From Paratinospora sagittata (Eukaryota > Streptophyta > Magnoliopsida > Ranunculales > Menispermaceae): a DNA stretch of 64,000 bases. The DNA lies in contig CM069598.1 in NCBI GenBank assembly GCA_035771175.1, positions 22,117,438-22,181,437 on the forward strand, written 5' to 3'. Below the pieces are notes generated by a model. That model saw nothing but the letters and a program-made list of their open reading frames with translations, did no database searches and was not told where the DNA came from. This document shows, piece after piece, positions 9,827-19,740 of the stretch (positions within the stretch are counted from its first letter, which is position 1; each line of letters opens with the position of its first letter). The translations under genes and the position numbers were made by a program.

Positions 9827-11582
9827 AGGACTTTGATGATGCCGAGCAAAGGAAAAACAAAACTAAAACTCATGATTACCATAATCGAATACAGTCACAA
9901 TCTCGCACAATTAAAGACTTAACTCAACGTTATAAACATATACATGGCCTCCAATATCGCACGAAAATAATATTTACTTCTAGGAAGAATTTCAAGAGTA
10001 TAAAATCGTCTAGAATTTTAACCCAACTCTCACCAAGTTTTTCCTTTGATTCTTTCACACATGAGTACATAACTAATCTCATCAGACCAATCATGCAAAT
10101 CATGAACAAGTGCAAACAAGTGTTAAGTGTAGGATCTCAAACTATATAATTTAGGTTGGAACTCCATAGGCAAGTCTTTCACACCACTCTCCACTAATGT
10201 AGATCACACACCATTTAAAATCAGTAGGTCTTTCATAGGTTTTAATGTAAGGCTTAGGTTCAAAGGTAGGAAGAATAGAAACCTTATAGCTTAAAACACC
10301 CTAAACACTTTGATCAATTACTAACATCCATTACATTGCATTTGAAACCAAAACCTCTTTTCAACACATATATCTCTCAAATATTCTCATTCTCATTCTT
10401 TTGTTTTCTTTTTATCATCATTCACTTTTCTTTTATAGAATGCTACACCCCCAAACTTGCTTCTTTTCACACATAGATGTAACATCCTTTTCTTCTCTTT
10501 TTCATCTTCTTTTCTTTCTTTCTTTTCTTCTTTCTTTCAATAAAATTCATAAGCAAACTTACTAAAAATTTCTTCTTTATCACCCTTTTTTCATCTTTTT
10601 CATCTTTTTCATTCCCCATTGTTCTTCCTTCCGCATAATAACACTCCAACATGATCAAAGTGTATAAGGTACATAGGTTGCAAAACAAGGAATTTAAACA
10701 TGACAAGCTCAAAATTCATGATGTATAGGTAACAAAGCAAAAAATATTCAGCTCAAAATGGGAACTATGGATATAATACAGAATAGGGTAGGTTATTTGG
10801 TTCAAGCTTTTCCAAACATGGCCTAAATCATTTTCCTCATAGTGTGTTTTCTAGGATTTCGCCTCGAGTGGTGATCAAACTTGTTCTAGAATCCCTAGAG
10901 ATCTAAGATATGACTTAGCAAGCAAGGGTCCATTTCAAACAATCTTAGTCTAATGATCAAAACCATGTACAAATGGTTAAGTCTCTCCAACAATTCCTAG
11001 CAAAAATGGATCAAGCACACAGACATGCTGGTACTCTTTACATTCCCCTATAGTTTCATATGTTTAAAGTGTTCTCATGTCATTGGCCCTCCATAAGTAA
11101 GTCTAAAGCTGTAAAAGAATGTGACTATCTAGCCTAAACCAATGCATAATCAACTAACATACCATGACCAAAAATTCAAAAACTCTCTCCCCCAAACTTA
11201 AAGCAAGCATTGACCTCAATGCAAAAATTATCAAAGAAGTAGTAGGAAAAACAGAGACATAGAGGAGTAAAAAGAGTTTAGAAAACCCCCTGAACCAAAA
11301 TGGGTGAAGATGGCACATGATGCACGACATTGTTTCTCCTAAATGCTCCAAAAACCCCCCCAAACGTGCTTTAGAACCTGAAAAGGGTAAAAAAAAATCT
11401 GTCAAGGTACGAATTCAATGCCTACACTACAATGACTAAAAATAAATAAATGAATAAATAAATAAATAAAGCATAAACCGATGGGTTGCCTCCCATTTGG
11501 CGCTTGGTTTAGAGTCATTAGCCCGACTTTGCTTCATAATGCCTCTTCATGGTTCTCCAAGTGTGATGTGTTCCTCATACCG
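9827..11582 (-). other. Ath1 region between integrase and 3' LTR, no env-like ORF
   Basis: Athila elements often carry an envelope-like ORF here. In this copy the longest minus-strand frame is about 80 codons, and the stretch is AT-rich with a purine-rich run (minus strand) at about 10490-10610. I see no membrane segment or other domain. The env-like gene is absent or eroded past recognition. Confidence 0.65.
11441..11471. repeat. (TAAA)n microsatellite
   Basis: About seven imperfect aaat/taaa units near the integrase stop, in the Ath1 untranslated region. Confidence 0.85.
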
Positions 11583-12524
11583 CTACGGTCGGCTAAAATA
11601 ATGTTTCAACCGTTGACCATTTACTTGAAAACATGAACCATCTCCACTTTGTAGCTCCACCTCACCGTAAGGAAAGACTTTAGCAATAGTAAACGTCCCA
11701 CTCCATCTAGATTTAAGCTTGCCCGAAAACAACTTTAGCCTGGAGTTGAATAAGAGAACTTGTTGCCCCGGTTCGAAGTCATTCTTCACAATGTATTTGT
11801 CATGCCATTTCTTGGTTTGCTCCTTGTAGATCTTGGCAATTTCATAAGCATCGTTACAAAACTCTTCCATTTCCATAAGCTGGAGCAATCTTTGATTTTC
11901 GGAAGCCTTCAAGTCGTAGTTCAATTTCTTAACTGCCCAATAAGCTTTATGCTCCAACTCTACCGGTAGGTGACATGATTTCCCAAACACAAGCCGATAC
12001 GGAGACATCCCAATAGGTGTCTTCAATGCAGTCCGGTATGCCCACAAAGCATCATCCAATTTCATTGCGCAATCCTTCCTATTGACATTTATGGTATTCT
12101 CTAAGATTTGCTTGACTTCTCGATTGCTTATTTCGGCTTGGCCATTCGTTTGTGGGTGATATGCAAGTGTGACCTTATGTTTCACTCCATACTTGGCAAG
12201 AAGAGCATTAAATAGCATGTTACAAAAATGAGTGCCCTCATCACTAATGATAGCCCGAGGAGTGCCGAATCTTGTAAAGATATGCTTGTGTGAGAACTTC
12301 AATACTACCTTGGCATCATTCGTTTCTGTAGCTCTGGCTTCAACCCACTTGGACACATAGTCCACCGCCAAAAGTATGTATATCTTGCCGAAAGAGGAGG
12401 GAAAAGGTCCTATAAAATCGATACCCCATACATCAAAGAGCTCAACCTCCAATATGTTAGTCAAAGGTAATTCACGACGCCTCGAAATATTGCCAAGACG
12501 TTGGCACCTATCACATGTCTTCAT
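11583..12524 (-). CDS. pol: Ath1 integrase, near-intact open frame
   Basis: This 313-residue open frame inserts element DNA into the genome as part of the Ty3/Gypsy polyprotein. The frame starts inside the protein: residues 4 and 7 are the CXXC of the zinc site (CDRC), whose HH half lies upstream past a stop at 12555. The catalytic triad is D36 (in GIDFIGP), D95 (in IISDEG) and E131 (in NGQAEIS), with the DX35E spacing of retroviral-type integrases. The C-terminus ends with a GRLKHYF-like tail typical of Athila; there is no chromodomain. It is the longest undamaged piece of Ath1, but has no start of its own, as expected of a polyprotein fragment. Confidence 0.85.
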   Translation of the reverse strand: MKTCDRCQRLGNISRRRELPLTNILEVELFDVWGIDFIGPFPSSFGKIYILLAVDYVSKWVEARATETNDAKVVLKFSHKHIFTRFGTPRAIISDEGTHFCNMLFNALLAKYGVKHKVTLAYHPQTNGQAEISNREVKQILENTINVNRKDCAMKLDDALWAYRTALKTPIGMSPYRLVFGKSCHLPVELEHKAYWAVKKLNYDLKASENQRLLQLMEMEEFCNDAYEIAKIYKEQTKKWHDKYIVKNDFEPGQQVLLFNSRLKLFSGKLKSRWSGTFTIAKVFPYGEVELQSGDGSCFQVNGQRLKHYFSRP

Positions 12525-12554
12525 AAAGGTGTAGCTATCTCAGAAGAAGGTGGG

Positions 12555-13219
12555 CTAGTAAAATCCATTTTGCAAGACCTTAGCCACCATTCTCGTGGGT
12601 CCAAAATGACCGCCATAAAGGGAGAAATGGCACTTATGAAGAATGGCGTGGATGTCTTCCCCCAGTACACAACGCCGAATCAATTGATCATTGCATCTCT
12701 TGAAGAGTAGTGACTCATCCCACATGTAAGACTTGACATCGTGTAGAAACTTCTTTTTCTTCGTATAAGAGAGATCCGGAGGCAATGTTCCACATGCTAA
12801 GAAATTTACAAAATCAGCATACCATGGCACTTTCACGCCTACACCATATAGTTGTTCATCAGGAAAAGTTTTCAGAATTGGTAAGCAAGCATCCTCAACC
12901 ACATATTGCAAACGGGAAAGATGGTCGGCTACAACATTCTCATTTCCTTTCTTATCTTTGATTTCCAAATCAAATCCTTGCAACAAAAGAATCCATCGAA
13001 TCAACCTAGGCTTGGCGTCCTTCTTCTCAAACAAGTAACGAATAGCCGCATGATCGGTTTACACAGTAACCTTGGACCCAATGATATAAGATCGAAACTT
13101 GTCGCATGAAAATACAACCGCTAATAATTCTTTCTCGGTCGTAGTGTAATTTTGTTGGGCTCCATCTAAAGTACGACTAGCATAATAGATAGCCTGAAAC
13201 ATCTTTTCTTTTCGTTGGC
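12555..13219 (-). pseudogene. pol: Ath1 RNase H and integrase N-terminus, broken
   Basis: From high to low coordinates this has the RNase H core ([10 protein letters not shown] near 13050), the helix with [19 protein letters not shown], the VVADHLSRL end, a linker, and the integrase HH motif ([12 protein letters not shown] near 12610). An in-frame TAA falls at about 13060 just before TDH, and TAG at 12555-12557 parts it from the integrase frame. A frameshift at about 13220 parts it from RT. RNase H removes the RNA strand during reverse transcription. Confidence 0.85.
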
Positions 13220-14062
13220 CTAACACCGCCTCAATACAAAGTCGCTACCATCGCATATAATCTCAAATGGTTCTTTCCAATCCGATGTAATCATGATGGA
13301 GGCTGAGATCAATGTCTTCTTTATCAACTCAAAGGCCTCCACACAAGGATCATCAAAATCAAACGGTGCATCTTTCTCAAGCAAGTTGCAAAGGGGCTTA
13401 GCAATTTTTGAAAAGTCTTTAATAAACCGCCGGTAAATACCGGCATGCCTCAAGAAACTACGGATGCCTTTCACATTCTTAGGATAAGGAAGCTTCTTAA
13501 TGGCTACTATTTTTGCCCTATCCACCTCAAGACCCTTTGAAGAAACCCTATGGCCTAAAACGATGCCTTCTTGTACCATGAAATGACACTTCTCCCAGTT
13601 TAGCACTAAGTTAGTTTCTTCACATCTTTGAAGCACAAGAGATAAATTATGAAGGCAATGGTCAAATGAGGTTCCAAAGATTGAAAAATCATCCATAAAT
13701 ACCTCCATTATCTCCACCTTTGAAAAGTCTCCGGTGCATTGCATAAGCCAAATGGCATTCTCCAGAAGGCAAATGTGCCATATGGGCAAGGGAAAGTTCT
13801 CTTGGTCTTCTGGTGCAATGGCTATTTGATTATAGCTCAAATACCCATCTAGGAAGCAACAATATTCAAAACCCGTTAATCTGTCCAACATTTGATCAAT
13901 GAACGGAAGGGGAAAATGGTCCTTCCTTGTGGCTTTATTCAACTTCCTATAATCTGTGCAAACATGCCTTCCCATGACTATTCTTGTGGAAATCAACTCA
14001 TTATTTTCATTCTTAACCACCGTCATCCCACCTTTCTTGGGCATAACTTGTACCAGACTCAC
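13220..14062 (-). pseudogene. pol: Ath1 reverse transcriptase, frameshifted
   Basis: Begins after a TAG at 14063 and holds the RT fingers ([20 protein letters not shown]), the FLDGYLSYNQI block, then a short out-of-frame and deleted stretch (near 13740-13800) and the catalytic FMDDFSIFG motif near 13690. The thumb and connection follow ([20 protein letters not shown]). The lost stretch should hold PYGTFAF-type palm residues, so the enzyme would not work. The final CDGSDF marks the start of RNase H. Confidence 0.9.
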
Positions 14063-15262
14063 CTAAGAACTATCCGAAATGGCATAGATGAAATCGACCT
14101 TCAAGCACTTCAAAACTTCACCTCGCACTACTTCTTTCTTTACCGGATTGAGCCTTCGTTGGTGTTCAATGGAAGGCTTGTAAGAGTCCTTCATCAAGAT
14201 CTTATGCATGCAAAATAAAGGGCTTATTCCCTTGATATCTGATATAAACCATCCCAACGCTAATTTGTGCTCTCTTAGAATTCTCAATAGCTTTTCTTCC
14301 TCTATACAAGACAAAGTTGAAGATATGATGACCGAGTAGGTAGACTTTTCACCCAAAAAAACATATCGAAGGTGATCCGGTAGTGGTTTCAACTTTGGTG
14401 TCAGTTCATCCACTTTACTTGATAAATTTTCTTTTAAGTCTTCCACTTTTGCTTGAGACAAATCAATCGGTGGTGCTCCGAGAGCCAAAACACATTGCTT
14501 AATTTCTTCATTCTCGCTTACATCTATACTGACTGAATGTACAAGACAGCGTTCTAGTGCATCCTCCGATGTAGGCACCTCATGAATTTCTTTCACACAT
14601 TCCTCAACAATTTCCACAACTTCTATCCGATGGCATGTACTCTCCTCTGCTGGAAACTTGAGAGTCTTGTAGATGTTAAACAAGACTTCTTCATCGTTAA
14701 CTCTCAAGGTGAGTTCCCCTCGTTGAACATCTATCAATGCACGTTCGGTAGCTAGAAAAGGTCTCCCAAGTATCAAAGGTATGTCGCCATCATCTTCCAT
14801 ATCCAAAACCACAAAGTCCACCAGAAAGATGAACTTGTCCACCTTTACTAGAACTTCTTCAATCACTCCTCGAGGATATGTCATTGACCGGTCCGCTAAT
14901 TGAAGTGAAATGGTGGTAGGCTTTACTTCTCCAAGTCCCAATCTCCTGAAAATAGAAAGAGGCATAAGATTAATGCTTGCACCTAAATCACATAAAACTT
15001 TGTTAAAATTTAAAGGACCAATAGTGCAAGGGATAGTAAAACTCCCTAGATCTTTGAGCTTTTGGGGGATCTTCTTTTGTAATATCGCGCTACACTCCTC
15101 GGTAAGCTTCACTATCTCGTAGGCTTCCAACTTTCTCTTCTTTGTTATCACATCCTTTATAAATTTGACGCAATCAGGCATTTGCTCCAAAGCATTAGCA
15201 AATGGGATGTTGATGTGAATATTCTTGAATATCTCTAAGAACTTGGAAAATTGCTTATCCAA
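14063..15262 (-). pseudogene. pol: Ath1 protease and linker to RT
   Basis: A 399-residue open stretch. Residues 1-80 are the Gag C-terminal part and protease approach (FANALEQMP, FTIPCTIG). The protease active site is CDLGASINLMP with D92, the DLGAS form seen in Athila in place of DTGA. The flap-side motif IPLILGRPFLAT follows near residue 160. A linker (ALERCLVH, PKLKPLPDHLRY) leads to AISDSS at the start of RT, where TAG ends the frame. The upstream stop at 15272 is in the same frame as gag, so gag and pol were one frame. Confidence 0.88.
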
Positions 15263-15271
15263 TCTCTTCTT

Positions 15272-16270
15272 TTAGAATCTCTGAGGATAAGGTAGAGGAG
15301 GCATTAATATTCGAGGGTTATCAGAGAAAATGATGGAACTTGGTCGGTACGGCCTTTCCTCTGGTTCTTCTTGCTTTTGCTCCTCATGATGTGCTTCACT
15401 CTCTAAATTGCTTGACAGTGATGATGTGGCCTTCTCATCCTTGTTATTCTTTTTAGCCCGTTCAACTTCCTTTCCATTCCGGAGAGTGATAGCTTCACAT
15501 TTCTCCTTGGGGTTGACTGGAGTGTTGCTAAGAAATGACCCTTGTTGTTGTGCATTGATGGCTGAAGCAAGTTGTCCAATTTGTAATTCCATATTCTTTA
15601 TCGAAGCTTCCAAGCTTTCTATCCTTGAGTCAGATTTTGCAATATACCCACTTAAAAGCTCCTTGAAGGAAGATTTCTTCTCTTGTGATGGCATAGATAT
15701 ACTCGGTGGTGGAGGATTCAGAACATTCCTAGTGTTGGAATATGAGAAATCTTCATGATTCCTTATGCCCAGGTGATATTGTTTTGGGACTTGAGCATTG
15801 CTCCTATAGTTGTACCCCCGATTATTCACATAATTCGCTTGCTCTTCAATGGTTCCTCCACTCAAATATCCCATGCTTGCTGCCGCTGCACTCTCAATGG
15901 ATGGTTGTTTTACACTTTGCATTGATGCAATTTGGTTAGACAATGTGACTGTATCACACTTCTCAAAGAATGACTGTATATGGGTCATCAGATCTTCTAT
16001 GGGAGAACCCCCGTACTGATGTTACTGAACCACTGTGATTAACGCCGGCTTCAACTCGAAGTTATTTGCAGCAGTGGGTGTTCTCACTATGTCGGAGTAA
16101 TTATCAATGATGACGGGCTTGAAGTAGTCCCAAAGAAGACGTTCATTATTTTTTGGCTCCATTGCTTCTTGCTCCACTCTTCTTTCTCTTCGCCTCCGTC
16201 CCAAAGTGCGCTCAATTTCAGGATCCAATGGTACTAATTCAACACTTCTGGATTGCCGCATAAACTTCAA
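15272..16270 (-). pseudogene. gag: Ath1 gag, stop and internal deletion
   Basis: The frame opens at 16270 (MKFMRQSRSVELVPLDPEIERT), the usual Athila Gag start, and reads to a TAA at 16022 inside the LITVVQ..HQYGG motif. It reopens to SFFEKCDTV and then jumps to TLSNQIAS, the later Gag part, so roughly 200 residues of the central capsid-like region (seen in Ath4 as RLRLFPFS, and DSWERFNDLL) are gone. The rest is the low-complexity, K/E-rich C-terminus (RNGKEVER, EEQKQEEPEERP). A stop at 15272-15274 parts it from the protease. Confidence 0.88.
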
Positions 16271-16388
16271 TCAATCCTTCAAAACAAAAACAAAGAAGCA
16301 AATTTAGAAAAGTTCAGAAAGAAAAAAAAATACTAGATTAAAATCAAAATCAATTACTAATGTTATTGATGAAATAAAAGTGAAACAA

Positions 16389-16406
16389 TCCCCGACAACG
16401 ACTCCA
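16389..16406 (-). other. Ath1 primer binding site
   Basis: On the minus strand TGGAGTCGTTGTCGGGGA lies seven bases inside the 5' LTR. Ath3 has TGGTGTCGTTGCCGGGGA at the same offset. It is the tRNA primer-site type typical of Athila, with a few transitions. Confidence 0.8.
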
Positions 16407-16412
16407 AAAACT

Positions 16413-17822
16413 TGTTGCAATAAATTCACTTTCACAAGTATACGAATAGTCAAGTTATAATAAATTCGAGGTGAGTCAGGTTATCGTATCCACAGGGATT
16501 GTTTACCTCACCAATTACCATTGTCACTAATTTCTAACTTTATCTAGTAATCAAACTATAGAGATTGAAATGAATTAAAAATCAAATGTAACTAATTTAA
16601 ACTAAACGAATTGTGAGAAAAGTCAATATATGCGAAAATCTAGATAATCAACTTCACCTAACCTTTCAATTATGTAATCTAGACATGTCTAGTATCAAAT
16701 CAATTTCTTAGTCTATAAGTCAAAATTCTCTCGTCTCTAATTCCCTCTCTCGAGTGCCAAATTAGAACGTATCATTAAGATTAAGATTCGATCTCTCGAT
16801 AAAACCCTAATTCCTAACAACCCATTAAACTCTGTGATTTTCCTACAACTTCACGAAACCTTGTAAACCTCTCAATTCTACAATGAATTCATGTCATAGT
16901 CCCCTAGTTCCAACCTAGAAAACCCTTTCTCGAGTGCCACCTTCTAAGCCTAGAATCATTCGATTTGTGGCCAAGAAACCGAAAGCATTAAGAATATGGA
17001 ATTATAAATAAACTATAGAAATTTCATTGATAATAAATAAAATCTAATATTAAACCATAATATGAAGTTAGGATCTGTATCCTCTCTAGAACAATAGATT
17101 AGTTCATACTTTGAATGATCAAAACACAGAACATGGAGAAAAACTCTAAAGTAAACATGAATATCAAACTAGAAATATTGGAACTTGAATCTTCCTTCTT
17201 GCTTCCAAACCCGAATCTTCGCGTTCCTTCACTCCTAGCCGTCTTGTTCTATTCTCCAATGTGTTCTCCTCAAAAAGCCCTCAAATTTGATATATTATAT
17301 GATCCCTTTCTTCCAAAATCCAAATTAGAAAGTCCTCAAAATGCTAAAATGCAACTTCCAAAAACCCTAGCACCGCGGCGCCTAGAACCTCCATTTACTG
17401 ATCATCTGGCGCCACGATGTGTGCTGCGACGCCCAAAGACTGGGTTGTGCTCAGTCTGTGGACTTAGCCATTTTTTTGCTCTGTTTGACTTCCCTCTTGT
17501 GGACTTAACCAATTTTCTTCCACTTTTTGACTTGGGTTCTTCATGAAACATCATCTAAGCTTCTCATATGTTGTGTCCATCATTCATGCTCACTTCCACA
17601 CATCTAAATACCTACAAAACAATGCAAAACAAGTAATTAACACACTCAAAACATAAATTGATCCAACATATAAATTAACAAACCGAAATAATGCATAAAA
17701 ACTAATATATTCCTAAACTAACAAATGACTCAAAACTAACATAAACACACTAAACTAATGCATAAGTCATCCTAAAAAAACTATAAAACACTCCTAAAAC
17801 ATGTCTAAATATGCAACTATCA
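16413..17822 (-). repeat. Ath1 5' LTR
   Basis: 1410 bp, TGTTGCAAT to gcaactatca on the plus strand, next to the primer site and gag. It has CpG-rich motifs at 17371-17382 and 17409-17433. A plus-strand reading frame (17115-17546), antisense to the element, also occurs in the other LTR at 9106-9360, but the two are just copies of one sequence. Confidence 0.92.
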
Positions 17823-18875
17823 ACGATAATGATGAAATCCTTTCTACGATCTAAGGACATCAGTCTATGGGAAATGGTTGTAAATGGTTACACCATGCCC
17901 AACAAACCTATTGTGTTATGGATAGACGAGGAGAGACTAAATGATAAACATAATGCTCAAGCTGTCTATGCCTTGTATTGTTGTCTACTCGAGGAAGAAG
18001 TAGAAAGGGTAGTTCATCTCAAGAGTGCTAAAGAGACTTGGGAAACACTCAAATCACTTCACGGTGAAAAGTTAAACAATCGAGATGAAAAGCTTACAAA
18101 GTCTAATAGACTATTTGATGCCTTCGAAATATCTAAGAATGAATCTCTTGATATGGCATACAACATATATCAATCCATTCTTGATTGAATGAAAGAACTG
18201 AATCAGGATATACCTACAGAAATATCCCTAGTGTATTTCTGTGATAAGCTTTCAAAGAAATGGAATGATAAGCTAATTACGTTACCTGAAACTGTTGAAA
18301 CATGGGAAATGAGTTTAAAAGAGTTCTGTGATTTCTTGAAAACCATGGAAGGAAGGGATGAGACTAGAGACCAAGTTAGAACGCTATAAGAGTCACTCGT
18401 CCACTTTAGGGTTTTAGGAAGTGAGTCAGTTCATGATAACCTTCAACGATTTAAACGTCTGGTAAATGAACTTGAACATTTTGGAAAAACCATCTCTCAT
18501 TCTACTTTAGCACAATACTTTCTAAACAGTTTTCTTGAAAACTGGAAATATAAAGTAGATTTTCTAAAAGAGTTTTCAAATCCATTTGAAATCAGTTTTC
18601 AAGAAATTGATTATATCTTGAGTGGGTTAGAAACATCATATGAGAGAGAACCTGGCTTTCGATTCATCTCGCATCGCCAGTTCTGCTTACTGAAAATGGC
18701 CCACTTGGAGCTCTTAATTCCGCGGCGCGGCTCAAGCACATCCAGAATACTTAGTGAAAGATCTCCTGAAGAAATACAGAGAAGGAAGTCAGCATGGAGA
18801 ATGAAGATAACTAAATGTCTCAGCTGCTTCAAAAGACAGTTCACAAATCGAGGACATTGCAGTACCTTGAGGTAA
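17823..18875 (+). pseudogene. gag: CopA-1 gag, main part
   Basis: Continues the gag begun at 8311. Visible blocks are ISLWEMVVNGYTMP, AVYALYCCLLEEE, AKETWETLKSLHGE and SLVYFCDKLSKKW, which fit the UBN2/DUF4219 Gag of Ty1/Copia. Near the end KCLSC and GHC may be a decayed zinc knuckle. Stops fall at 18186-18188 and 18387-18389. An 80 bp GC-richer stretch at 18650-18732 does not match the same place in CopA-2. The frame ends at TAA 18873-18875, after which no protease or integrase follows. Gag would coat and package element RNA. Confidence 0.85.
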
Positions 18876-19563
18876 AAGTCAAATATGTGCAAAGGTATAA
18901 AAGTTACTCTCATCATTGCTATTATTATTTGAATATATTTATCAATGACTATTTAAAATGGAATGATCATCTTTAATCATGCCATGCTTAGAATACTAAA
19001 TATATTTTTGTTCAGGATTAAGTTTTTGATAATTGGTTGATGAAGCATAACTTTTAATATTGTTGAGTCAATTGTACGATATTTAAGTCTAATTAATCAA
19101 ATTTTATTAATGTTAGTTTAAGTGCTCGTGAGGAAACTGACAGCGAATGAGGATGCTAATGTGCCCAATGGCTTTAGTTGTTTAAAAATGCTTTTCATAA
19201 GAAGGACGCTGATTGGTCACAAATCTTAGGTTTATTAAACTGCCTTTAGACACTAGGATGTGACACGCGTGAGTATGTGTCAGGAGCACGCGTATCGTTT
19301 TGGCATTATATTAAATTGAACTTTTGGTGACTTAGTTGTCACTTTTACTTTTTGATGCCCTAGGACGCTCTGTCAAGAAATTACTAAGAATCGCTCCAGA
19401 ATTACTACTGAACTTCTACCTTTAATTGATTTCTTGTCGCATCAAGATCATCAAACTTTTGGTAAATTTTGATCTATACTCAAATTTGAATCCTTTGATT
19501 CCTATTACATTGGTTTTCACCAAACTGCTTTAGTTCGTCTCCTTTATCCCTTTCAAATTTTCA
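18876..19563 (+). other. CopA-1 spacer between gag and accessory ORF
   Basis: Non-coding. A TATA-like TATAAAAG at 18896-18903 lies just past the gag stop, and CopA-2 keeps TATAAAAA at the same place. The middle part (about 18915-19370) is absent from CopA-2 and contains aggacgct words like those of the U3 arrays at 19202 and 19362. Just before the ORF is a pyrimidine-rich stretch. Confidence 0.6.
18896..18903 (+). promoter_or_regulatory. TATA-like box before the CopA accessory ORF
   Basis: ggTATAAAAGttactctc, about 660 bp upstream of the accessory ATG here and about 250 bp upstream in CopA-2 (61610-61617, minus). Position between the genes in both copies is the only support for an internal promoter. 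Confidence 0.35.
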
Positions 19564-19666
19564 ATGACACCAAAGTCCAAAAAGCTTCGCCCTTTTTCCA
19601 CAAGAAAGAGAGTTGTTTCTGTAATACCCTGTATTTCACAAAAAAAAAAATTACTATTTTGGCCAC

Positions 19667-19726
19667 GCCCGAACGTTCAGGCGCATGCCCGAATGTTCAG
19701 GCGCATGCCCGAACGTTCAGGCGCAA
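19667..19726 (+). repeat. Three-copy GAACGTTC minisatellite in type D U3
   Basis: Three units of gcccgaacgttcaggcgcat, the middle with a C to T change, end just before the TATA box. The core GAACGTTC is palindromic and fits GAAnnTTC. The other type D LTR (63268-63655) has 19 units. Confidence 0.85.
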
Positions 19727-19730
19727 AAAT

Positions 19731-19740
19731 CTCTATATAA
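19731..19740 (+). promoter_or_regulatory. TATA box of type D LTR
   Basis: ctctatataagaaacc, identical in the other type D LTR at 63661-63670, directly downstream of the GAACGTTC repeats. Confidence 0.7.

Larger units (their letters stand above)
8403..17822 (-). mobile_element. Ath1: full-length Athila Ty3/Gypsy element
   Basis: Two LTRs of 1409 and 1410 bp bound a 6.6 kb interior on the minus strand: primer site, gag, protease, RT, RNase H, integrase, then a 1.75 kb untranslated region and a polypurine tract. Target copies atgat and acgat differ by one transition, and the same gag site without insertion is seen in CopA-2 near 62685. The ORFs are broken by single stops and a few indels. In the first 88 bases the two LTRs differ at six sites, five of them transitions, so the insertion is not recent. 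Confidence 0.95.
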
